From positions 1 to 21,998 of the forward strand of contig CAYLNK010000080.1 in assembly GCA_964384675.1 (NCBI GenBank): DNA of 21,998 nucleotides, written 5' to 3'. Source of the stretch: CAYLNK01 sp964384675 (GTDB lineage: Bacteria > Acidobacteriota > Thermoanaerobaculia > UBA5066). A program made the position numbers and the translations under genes. The notes beneath the pieces were generated by a model, which was not told the DNA's origin, ran no database searches, and worked only from the letters and a program-made list of their open reading frames with translations. Position 1 is the first letter of the stretch, and each line of letters begins with the position of its first letter. Shown one piece after another: positions 16,501 to 21,998 of the stretch.

Positions 16501-17493
16501 TGCGGAGAGGTGCTCGACGACACGGTGGCGGTCTGCCCGAGAGACCAGGTCCCGCCCGACCGGTCGCGGCTGCTGCCGCTCCGGCCCGCCGGGCGTTACC
16601 TCCTGAGGCGGTGGCTGGGCGAGGGCGGGATGGGGACCGTGTTCCAGGCGCAGGACGAGCGGCTCGACCGCGAGGTCGTCGTCAAGGTGATCAGATCCGA
16701 CCGGATGCGCGACGCCGGCGCGCTCCTGCGGTTCGAGCGGGAGGCCCGGCTCGTCGCCCAGATCCGCCATCCCGGCGTCGTCGCGGTGTTCGACACGGGC
16801 GAGCTCCTGGACGGCTCGGCGTTCCTGGTGATGGAGTACCTGCCCGGCCTGAGCCTCGCCGACGCCGTGGCGTCGTTCGGGCGCGGCACGCCGGCGCAGG
16901 TGGCGCGCCTGGCACGGCACGTGGGGGGCGCGCTCGAGGCCGCGCACCGGGCGGGCGTGGTGCATCGGGACGTCAAGCCGGGAAACGTCCTGCTGGTGCC
17001 GGACCCCGACGGCTTCCAGGCGAAGGTCCTCGACTTCGGCGTGGCGAAATCGCTCCAGACCGAGCGCCAGCTGACCCGCACCGGGATCATCGTCGGCACG
17101 CCCGCCTACATGTCGCCCGAGCAGGTGCGGGGCGAGGCCGTCGGCGCGCGAAGCGACCTCTACTCGCTCGCCGCGGTCGTCTACGAGGCGTTCACCGGGC
17201 AGCGGCTGGTGCCGGACGGCGACATCTCACGGATCTTCAACGACGTCCTCCAGCGCCAGCCGACGCCGCCCTCGGAGCTGGTGCCGGGCGCGACACCGGC
17301 GATAGACCGGCTCTTCGCGTGGGCGCTCGCCAAGAAGCCGGAGGACCGCCCGCCCGGAGCCCTCGCCTGGGTGGAGGGGATCGCGCCGCTCCTCGAGGTC
17401 GTGGCGCCGGGCGAGGTCCAGGGCTGGCCCGAGAGGCTCCCCGACCGGACGCCCCGGCGAGGCGCCTGGATCCTCCGTTCGTCCTCCGCGTAG
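13564..17493 (+). CDS. Two-component-type propeller receptor fused to a Ser/Thr protein kinase
   Basis: Transmembrane receptor kinase of 1309 residues. A signal peptide or anchor lies at 14-34. Residues about 45-645 hold 14 Reg_prop units of about 42 residues (DGLPSDxVxSLxED..LWIGTxGGGL), enough for two seven-bladed propellers outside the membrane. A Y_Y_Y domain follows (about 680-760; FRYRLFGFDRTWVEAGTRRS, YTNLHHGPYRFRV). One membrane helix is at 768-788 and a coiled coil at 789-830. A GAF-like domain spans about 835-945. A Cys motif (C977, C980, C991) precedes the Hanks kinase at 1011-1270, with G-loop LGEGGMGTVF (1018-1027), K1041, HRDVKPGN (1134-1141), DFG (1157-1159) and SPE (1184-1186). 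All key residues are present, so it should phosphorylate Ser/Thr targets. The sensor half is that of hybrid two-component histidine kinases, yet no HisKA, HATPase or receiver domain is present. Ligand unknown; polysaccharide products are a guess from relatives. Confidence 0.95.
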   Translation: MSTGTVPSVLQAGAVWLLRVAAIATLLAPTPAPALDPARKTTQYVVDVWTQDHGLPQNAVNAITQTRDGYVWLGTEEGLVRFDGVRFTVFDRRTTPELRTSFVNALHEDRAGDLWIGTFGGGLVRLRKGRFELFTKAQGLPSDRIRWITEDPAGTLWVATGGGGLARHANGRFTTLTVKDGLGNDRVWSAVADARGRLFIGTYGGGLSVLEGGKLTTRSLSPSPAAALVRPTCLGADGSLWAGTDGAGLFHVAEDGAIRGLGAADGLPSLSIRALASDRDGNLWIGTDGAGLLRYRDGRFQPFTARDGLPSDGVLSLYEDREGNLWVGTSGGVVRLRDGRFLNLTTRDGLGSDMARAVLEDRTGALWVATTGGGVTRFGAGPGGAATTLRAADGLASDLVFSLHEDGDGRLWIGTDGAGVNVLENGRLRRLTTADGLVNDRVRTLCGDREGAVWLGTVSGLSRYANGRFTSFTPKDGLPGNSVRVLLPGRDGALWIGSDGGGLGRLQSGAFQRWSTGEGLSSPRVFSLHEDANGTLWVGTSGGGLNRLSRGKLRAITSANGLYDDVVFQIVEDAGGYFWMTCNRGVFRVSRDELDAFADGRLPSVTSQVFGRTDGMASAECNAGSPGGIRARDGRILIPTIKGVASIDPSALTSKAPAPSVHVEELAVDGRIVPMNGDIRLEPGTERLEVRYTATRLAVPQKARFRYRLFGFDRTWVEAGTRRSATYTNLHHGPYRFRVIAANEDGVWNEEGAALAFSMTPFVYQRSWFQALCVMAVAAAAFGLHRLRMSRLEARERELAQVVAERTVELQQRSAELQNAQEQIERLSATTSGVLEDPAAWARSAAREMAAAIGAREIGIWLIQDGALVPLSATGLPAPDWKELGAALQDGGVLSRPTGLVVPVLGMTGEARGVVVVEGPDAAWGEVPQRVIASLARHLGTALDLRVLRERLVTSEGSQLARRDELRRKGIELAAVCPLCGEVLDDTVAVCPRDQVPPDRSRLLPLRPAGRYLLRRWLGEGGMGTVFQAQDERLDREVVVKVIRSDRMRDAGALLRFEREARLVAQIRHPGVVAVFDTGELLDGSAFLVMEYLPGLSLADAVASFGRGTPAQVARLARHVGGALEAAHRAGVVHRDVKPGNVLLVPDPDGFQAKVLDFGVAKSLQTERQLTRTGIIVGTPAYMSPEQVRGEAVGARSDLYSLAAVVYEAFTGQRLVPDGDISRIFNDVLQRQPTPPSELVPGATPAIDRLFAWALAKKPEDRPPGALAWVEGIAPLLEVVAPGEVQGWPERLPDRTPRRGAWILRSSSA
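13697..15490 (+). repeat. In-gene repeat array encoding 14 propeller blades
   Basis: Degenerate tandem units of about 126 bp, each coding LWIGT-GGGL followed by GRF-FT-DGLPSD. Some are nearly identical at DNA level: positions 14410-14435 and 14794-14819 match over 26 nt, starting CTCTGGATCGGCACCGACGG, and lie 384 nt apart (three units). Such identity could allow blade gain or loss by recombination. Confidence 0.85.
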
Positions 17494-17514
17494 GGTCGCG
17501 TCCCGGGCGGGCCG

Positions 17515-19068
17515 TCAGCGGGGCCCGGACACCCTCCAGGTCCCGAGCTCCTCCCCGACGGCGGGCGCCGGCAGGATGCCGTTCTCGAAGGCCCCGTCGT
17601 CGCTCTCCGGCTCGCACAGGTAGACGGCCACCGCGCCGAGGGGCTGGTCGGTGCGGACGAGCCCCGCCCCGGCGGGAGCGACGCGCGGGCCGCGCCGCCA
17701 CGAGACGGAGATCTCGCCGAACGTCGCCGCCTCCAGGATCGCGCGGCCGCCCTCCAGGCCCAGGCCCTCGACCACCGGCACGTCCACCTCGTACGTGCCG
17801 GACGCCTCCTCCACCGACAGACCGTGCTGCCGGAGGTGCGCCGCGAGCGGGGGCGGCACGAGGTACGCCGGCGGCCTGTCGACGACGGTCCTGCCGACGA
17901 ATCGCGCCAGGTACGGGAGCGTGATCGAGGAGGGCTCGCCCTCCAGCGTGCGGGGCGTCCGGGTGAGCACCTCGACGGGCGTGGCGAACGCCTCCAGCCC
18001 GTACCGCACGGCGATCCGCTCGCGCGGAGCGCGGCTCGACGCCACCGTCTGCACCACGTCGTCGCCGTGCGCCGCCACGTGCCGCAGGGTCTCGAGCATG
18101 AACGCGTAGGCGGTGCGGACCCGCTCGGCGAACGGGATGTACGAGTAGCACTCCAGGAGGAGGTCCATCCGGCCGGTGAGCCCGCGGTAGTTGCTGCCGA
18201 AGCGCGGGTGGTGCGGATACGTCATCCACCCCTCGCGCACGGGGGACGTCGGGTCGGTCTCGCCGTCGGCGTCGAGGACGCGCTCGTCCTCCACGAAGTT
18301 GCCGTACCAGCCGGAGTCGAGGCCGTGGTTCCTCTTCACCGCCGAGACGACCGGCGGCAGCATCTGGCGCATGTAGAGGATCGGCTCCGGCCGGCCGCTC
18401 TCCACGGTGTGAGGGATGTCGTACGTCATCGAGAAGCGGTGCACCGAGCCGTTCGTGGCGTGGTTGTCGATGGTGAGGTCGGCCTCCCAGGCCTGGCAGA
18501 CCCGCGTCTGGAGGAGGCGCATCTCCAGCGACTCCTGCCGCATGTAGTCCCGGTTCAGGTTGATCTTCCCGGCGTTCACGCGGGTCCCGACGCCGCTGTC
18601 CGGCCCGAGCTGCCCGAAGAGCTTCGGAAGATGGAGCCGGCGGTTGCCGGGATCGATGGCGTCGTTCCCGTCCGGGTTGAACAGCGGGGCGATCACCAGC
18701 GTCACGTTGGCCAGGATCTCCGCGGCGTCGAGGCCTGCCTTGCCCGCCAGGAGGTCCCTCGCGAGCATGAGGCACGCCTCCTTCCCCTCCACCTCGCCCG
18801 CGTGGATCCCGCTGATGACGAGGACCACGGGGAGGCCCAGCTCACGCGCCTCGGTCGGCCTCTTCACGCCGTGGGACGACAGCACCAGCAGGGGCAGCTC
18901 CCGCCCTTGCGGGCTCGCGCCGAAGGAGGTCACGTGGAGGCGCGGGTCGCGCCTCGCCTCGAGCGCGGCGACGAACGACATCACGTCGGCGTGGCGGGAG
19001 GTCTCCTCGTAGCGTGTGGCCTCGGCGCGGGTGAGGAGGGACGACGGGATCGGCGTGTCGGTCGGCAT
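17515..19068 (-). CDS. M14-family zinc carboxypeptidase
   Basis: Zinc peptidase of 517 residues, with no signal peptide, so probably cytoplasmic. The zinc ligands are visible: H89 and E92 in SGIHAGEVEGKE, and H203 in TIDNHATNGS. The substrate-carboxylate segment INLNRDYMR has R173, and the catalytic Glu is probably E306 in RMDLLLECYSY. The catalytic domain covers about 15-345; residues 370-517 are a beta-rich C-terminal extension without a recognised function. Family members remove C-terminal residues from peptides or act on amidated amino acids. ATG at 19066-19068 has a GGGAG run about 12 nt upstream. It lies 48 nt after the Gcr gene on the same strand, so co-transcription is possible, and meets the kinase gene tail to tail across 21 nt. 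Confidence 0.92.
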   Translation of the reverse strand: MPTDTPIPSSLLTRAEATRYEETSRHADVMSFVAALEARRDPRLHVTSFGASPQGRELPLLVLSSHGVKRPTEARELGLPVVLVISGIHAGEVEGKEACLMLARDLLAGKAGLDAAEILANVTLVIAPLFNPDGNDAIDPGNRRLHLPKLFGQLGPDSGVGTRVNAGKINLNRDYMRQESLEMRLLQTRVCQAWEADLTIDNHATNGSVHRFSMTYDIPHTVESGRPEPILYMRQMLPPVVSAVKRNHGLDSGWYGNFVEDERVLDADGETDPTSPVREGWMTYPHHPRFGSNYRGLTGRMDLLLECYSYIPFAERVRTAYAFMLETLRHVAAHGDDVVQTVASSRAPRERIAVRYGLEAFATPVEVLTRTPRTLEGEPSSITLPYLARFVGRTVVDRPPAYLVPPPLAAHLRQHGLSVEEASGTYEVDVPVVEGLGLEGGRAILEAATFGEISVSWRRGPRVAPAGAGLVRTDQPLGAVAVYLCEPESDDGAFENGILPAPAVGEELGTWRVSGPR

Positions 19069-19116
19069 TCGCGGATTCTCTCCCGGGAGTCACCCCATTC
19101 GCCGCGGCCGCGCGAG

Positions 19117-21078
19117 CTACCCGGCGGCGGCGTCGTCCGGCGGCGGCCGCACGAGGTCGAGCGGCCTGCGGAGCGCTCGGACGAGGACGTGCCGGAGGAC
19201 GCCCAGGAGCTCCCCGCCCGGCATCTCGTACGCCCGCGCCGCGTTGTGGAGGGAGAGAGCGAAGGCCACGGAGAGGTTCAGGACGAACATCACCGCGACC
19301 CCGGCCGCCGCACCCGGGAAGCCGCCGGCGTACCACCCCTCCCCGAGGCTCGCCGCCGCGAGCGCGAGCGTCCCGGTCGACAGCGTCACGTGCCTGACGT
19401 CGAGCGGGATGCCGAAGAATCGGCCCGCCGCGGGAGCGAATCCGAGCAGGAGACCGAGCGCGACGTTCGTGGCCCAGCCCGACACGTTGTGCCGGAAGGC
19501 CGCGGCGAGGCGCCGCATCCGGTCGCGGCCGAGCGTCCGGCCGAGACGGTGCTGCGCGAGGCCCTCCGGGATCCGGTGGTAGCGCGTCCAGTTCTCGAAC
19601 CAGCCGCCCGCGATGCTCCCGAGCCAGAGCAGCACCCCGGTGAGCGCCGCGAAGAAGATCGTCCCGCTGTGCAGGGGATTCAGCGACGCGAGCGTCTCCC
19701 GCGCCGCCTCCCCGGCCATGACGGGACTCCCGGCGATCCGCTTCCAGAGCCACGCGAAAGCGGCGGCCCCGGCTCCCACCGTGAGGACGTTCGACGCCGC
19801 CGCCGCGATCTGCGAGCTCGTCAACCGGCCGAAGAAGACGGCGATCTTCTCCTCCCGGTCCTCCCCCTGGGTCTCGCGGATGATGTTCGCGAGCGTGGCC
19901 GCCGTCATCGCGGGCTGCTTGGTCGCGAGGACGAATCCGAACGCCTGCATCGTGAGGAAGCTGGCCGCGTAATTGAGCCCGTAGAGGAGCCCCTCCTGGA
20001 AGGCCGCGAGGTGCCAGCCGTGGACCGCGAGCTTCACCGCCGCGGTCAGCACCGTGAGCGCGCCGCCACCTGCCGCGGCGAGCCAGATGTGGTTCCACTC
20101 CTTCCGGTCGCACGCCACGTAGTGCTCGCCGGTCTCGCCCGAGCGGTCGACGATCTTCCGGTCGAGGAGGTGGAGGTTCCACTTGACGAGGTGGAGGACG
20201 CTGCGGTCCTCGTGCGCCGAGCGTGCCAGCACGGCCAGAAGGCGCTCGATGGCGGCCGACCGCTCCGGCCCCTCGGGCGCTTCCATGATGTCGGCCATCA
20301 GCGAGGCACGGGTCAGGCACCGTTCGATCACCTCGAGCCCGAAGACGATGTCGACCTCGACGCCCGTGTCCTCCAGGTGCCGGCGTACGACCCGCAGCTC
20401 GTGGCGGCACGCGTCGACCTGGACCCGCAGCTCCGCGACGGGCGTCGCCACGTCCCACGACGCGAGCCACGCGGCGAGAAGGGCGTCGCCCGAACGCACG
20501 ACCCTGTGGAAAGGCGAATCGACGACCGCGCCCGGGCTGCCACGCACCCGTAGGCCCCGGGAGAGCCCCTCGGCATGGACGCGCGCGAGCAGGAGGCGGA
20601 AGCCGTCCGCGAACGCGTTCCGGAGCGGGGCCCACGCCTCGTCGGGCACGAGCCGCACCACCAGGCGGACGAGGCGGTCGTACTCCGCGGGCGACGCGCC
20701 GTGGAGCCGCTCGACGTCCGCCTCGCTGCGGTAGACGCGGCGCACCAGGCGCGACAGGTCGCGGTCGTCACGAGGGGTCGGCACGAGACGCGCGGACAGC
20801 CGGTCGCCCAGCTCCGCGAGAAAGCCCCGGTCGTTGGGGATCCCGGCGTACCCGAAGAGCGCGGTCGCGTCGGTCTCCGAGAGGAGCGCCACCAGCCCGC
20901 GGGAGAGGCCGGCGCGAGCCGCGCCGTCGCCGAGGCGATCGAGGTCGGCTCCGGCCGAGCCCGTCCCGCCGGCCGCGGCCGGGCCGAGCCGTCGAACGAG
21001 CCCGGCCAAGGCGTCGATGCGATCCCCCACCGTGGCGGCATCCAGAAAGGCGTCGAGCGCCTCGGCGGGTTCGCTCAC
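19117..21078 (-). CDS. gcr: Gcr-family membrane protein (annotated in the family as 'site-specific recombinase')
   Basis: Protein of 653 residues matching the COG4389/PF10136 family. The first 320 residues are soluble and mostly helical (ELRVQVDACRHELRVVRRHL, IVFGLEVIERCLTRASLM, HLVKWNLHLLDRKIVDRSGE). HYVACDRKEWNHIWLAAAGGG starts the conserved core. Several hydrophobic segments follow: about 330-350, 365-388, 423-447, 472-495, 530-550 and 588-612, so the protein sits in the inner membrane. The conserved loop ATKQPAMTAATLANIIRETQ (385-404) is a strong family marker. No Ser or Tyr recombinase motif is visible. The GTG at 21076-21078 is chosen because homologous sequence starts there and a TACCCT box lies 6 nt upstream; an upstream GTG at 21138 would overlap the SRPBCC gene. 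Role unknown. Confidence 0.88.
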   Translation of the reverse strand: MSEPAEALDAFLDAATVGDRIDALAGLVRRLGPAAAGGTGSAGADLDRLGDGAARAGLSRGLVALLSETDATALFGYAGIPNDRGFLAELGDRLSARLVPTPRDDRDLSRLVRRVYRSEADVERLHGASPAEYDRLVRLVVRLVPDEAWAPLRNAFADGFRLLLARVHAEGLSRGLRVRGSPGAVVDSPFHRVVRSGDALLAAWLASWDVATPVAELRVQVDACRHELRVVRRHLEDTGVEVDIVFGLEVIERCLTRASLMADIMEAPEGPERSAAIERLLAVLARSAHEDRSVLHLVKWNLHLLDRKIVDRSGETGEHYVACDRKEWNHIWLAAAGGGALTVLTAAVKLAVHGWHLAAFQEGLLYGLNYAASFLTMQAFGFVLATKQPAMTAATLANIIRETQGEDREEKIAVFFGRLTSSQIAAAASNVLTVGAGAAAFAWLWKRIAGSPVMAGEAARETLASLNPLHSGTIFFAALTGVLLWLGSIAGGWFENWTRYHRIPEGLAQHRLGRTLGRDRMRRLAAAFRHNVSGWATNVALGLLLGFAPAAGRFFGIPLDVRHVTLSTGTLALAAASLGEGWYAGGFPGAAAGVAVMFVLNLSVAFALSLHNAARAYEMPGGELLGVLRHVLVRALRRPLDLVRPPPDDAAAG

Positions 21079-21084
21079 CCGGTG

Positions 21085-21090
21085 AGGGTA
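21085..21090 (-). promoter_or_regulatory. Candidate -10 element for a leaderless gcr mRNA
   Basis: TACCCT on the minus strand lies 6 nt before the GTG at 21078 in the 40-nt gap after the SRPBCC gene. No Shine-Dalgarno sequence is present. It suggests that gcr has its own promoter besides any readthrough from the ArsR-SRPBCC pair. Confidence 0.4.
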
Positions 21091-21118
21091 ACGCACCGTC
21101 CGCGCCGGCCGGCGTCCG

Positions 21119-21649
21119 CTACTCTCCCGAGGCTTCACCCCCGTCCCGGCGCGACTCCACGTGCTCGCGGAGCGCCGTCACGAGGTCGCCCCACCAGAGC
21201 CCGATCATCCGGCTGAACGCCGCGCCGGTCAGGCCGTGGCGAGCCGGGTGGTCGCCGGGGAGCGCGCTCCAGCCGCTGTGCCGCACCGTCACCAGCGTCC
21301 CGTCCCGCTTCGGCTCGAACCGGACCGTCACGAGCGTCGTCTCGTGCGGCTTGAAATTCACCCCGCGCCACTCCAGCTGCAGCGACGTCGGCGGGTCCCA
21401 GGCGGTGACGCGCCCGACGACGATCGTGCTCGTGCCCGAGGACCCCTCGAGCGTCTCGAAGAGCCGCCCTCCGACGCCGGGCTCGAAGCTGAGCTGGCCC
21501 CTCCGGCGCCCGGCGATCCGGAAGCGCGGACCCTGCCTCCACCAGAGGTCGATCTCGCGGGTGAAGACGTCGAACGCCACGACGGGCGCGACGCCCACGA
21601 AGACCGACGCCGATGCGGCGTCGCCCGAGCCCGCAGCGGCGGCGCTCAA
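21119..21649 (-). CDS. SRPBCC/AHSA1-type protein paired with an ArsR regulator
   Basis: Protein of 176 residues with the START-like helix-grip fold. It shows VFVGVAPVVAFDVFTREIDLWWRQG at the N-terminus, PGVGGRLFE at about 57-65, GRVTAWDPPTSLQLEW at about 78-93, TLVTVRF and the C-terminal helix with AFSRMIGLWWGDLVTALREHV. Such proteins bind hydrophobic ligands in the cytoplasm. Those encoded next to ArsR regulators are common, and their ligand is rarely known. The start is TTG at 21647-21649, overlapping the ArsR stop as TTGA; no ATG or GTG is available near the conserved N-terminus. This ties its translation to the regulator. The last 12 residues are acidic and flexible. Confidence 0.9.
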   Translation of the reverse strand: MSAAAAGSGDAASASVFVGVAPVVAFDVFTREIDLWWRQGPRFRIAGRRRGQLSFEPGVGGRLFETLEGSSGTSTIVVGRVTAWDPPTSLQLEWRGVNFKPHETTLVTVRFEPKRDGTLVTVRHSGWSALPGDHPARHGLTGAAFSRMIGLWWGDLVTALREHVESRRDGGEASGE

Positions 21650-21990
21650 CGGCGCCCCTTCCGCTTGCCGCGAGTCCTCTCGGCGTGCCGCTTGAACGCC
21701 TGGAGCTCCAGGGTCCAGAAGCTCTCCACCTCGTCGAGCCAGCGCCGCAGCTCGCGGAACGGCTCGGGCTTCAGCGCGTAGATCCGGACCCGCGCGTCCT
21801 CCCCCTGATGGTCCTCCACCACGAGCCCGGTCGTCCGGAGGACCCGGAGGTGCCGGCTCATCGCCGGCGGGCGGAGATCGAGCGCCGCGGCCAGCTCCCC
21901 CGCCCGCCGCGGCCCCTCGAGCAGCAGGTCCACGACCGCGCGGCGGCTCGGGTCGGCGAGCGCCGCCAGCGTCCGGTCGAGGCCGCTCAC
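21646..21990 (-). CDS. ArsR-family winged-helix transcriptional regulator
   Basis: DNA-binding regulator of 114 residues. It starts MSGLDRTLAALADPSRRAVV, the typical first helix, followed by the winged helix-turn-helix GELAAALDLRPPAMSRHLRV and LRTTGLVVEDHQGEDARVRI. No metal-binding Cys pair is present, so it is not a classic metal sensor. It belongs to the subgroup paired with SRPBCC proteins, and a basic tail (RTRGKRKGRR) ends the chain. The GTG start is at 21988-21990, close to the right edge; only 8 nt of upstream sequence are visible, so the promoter and an earlier start cannot be judged. It probably represses its own operon, by family analogy. Confidence 0.92.
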   Translation of the reverse strand: MSGLDRTLAALADPSRRAVVDLLLEGPRRAGELAAALDLRPPAMSRHLRVLRTTGLVVEDHQGEDARVRIYALKPEPFRELRRWLDEVESFWTLELQAFKRHAERTRGKRKGRR

Positions 21991-21998
21991 GCCGGCTT

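Noticed and set aside
13482..17924. Open frame of 1480 codons overlapping the kinase receptor in another plus-strand frame
   Set aside because: Arg/Gly/Pro-rich without recognisable motifs; the receptor frame has complete domains and a proper start. The long overlap reflects base composition only.
19117..21078. Gcr-family protein considered as part of a mobile element
   Set aside because: No recombinase motif, attachment site, terminal repeat or cargo; the gene sits among ordinary chromosomal genes.
1..21998. Search for a defence system, prophage, secretion cluster or biosynthetic gene cluster
   Set aside because: No nuclease, helicase, toxin-antitoxin, phage structural, secretion or assembly-line gene was recognised. 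The unusual content is limited to the signalling receptor and the scarred interval.

Overview
The window is a GC-rich (about 70 % by eye), densely packed bacterial chromosome segment. I see no rRNA, tRNA, CRISPR array, insertion sequence or phage gene. The gene families point to a soil or sediment bacterium of the Acidobacteriota type: a secreted tricorn protease, a Reg_prop/Y_Y_Y sensor fused to a Hanks-type kinase, an FHA-GAF-PP2C phosphatase, an ECF42-type sigma factor with a DGPF partner, and a PPi-type phosphofructokinase. This assignment is inference from gene families, not from a marker gene; Gemmatimonadota or Myxococcota are possible alternatives.

Layout. Positions 1-7355 are all on the minus strand. 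In transcription order they hold a broken secreted-protein gene, a tricorn protease, a WlbA-type sugar dehydrogenase, a WbpD-type acetyltransferase, a DGPF/YCII protein and an ECF42 sigma factor that runs off the left edge. The tricorn/wlbA pair overlaps by 4 nt, and wbpD's ribosome binding site abuts the wlbA stop. At about 7355 there is a head-to-head scar: the minus-strand gene to the left and a TPR gene on the plus strand to the right both lack their 5' ends, and both carry -1 frameshifts. An intact aldo/keto reductase follows on the plus strand (7750-8601). Positions 8618-11048 (minus) encode an FHA-GAF-SpoIIE phosphatase followed by a double ABM-domain protein. Divergent from it is a PPi-type phosphofructokinase (11115-12443). 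After a 314-nt gap with decayed-looking sequence come a YkgJ-type cysteine-cluster protein (minus) and, divergently, the largest gene of the right half, a 1309-residue propeller/GAF/Ser-Thr-kinase receptor (13564-17493). The right end (minus) reads ArsR regulator, SRPBCC protein, Gcr-family membrane protein, M14 carboxypeptidase.

Together the genes look like chromosomal signalling, peptidase and carbohydrate functions, not an accessory island. Signal transduction is unusually rich: a sigma factor, an ArsR regulator, a Ser/Thr kinase receptor and a PP2C-type phosphatase within 22 kb. The most unusual item is the receptor, which has the sensor half of a hybrid two-component system but ends in a Ser/Thr kinase. 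A second pattern is that four genes start with GTG without a Shine-Dalgarno sequence, yet have a TAnnnT hexamer 6-9 nt upstream, as expected for leaderless transcripts.
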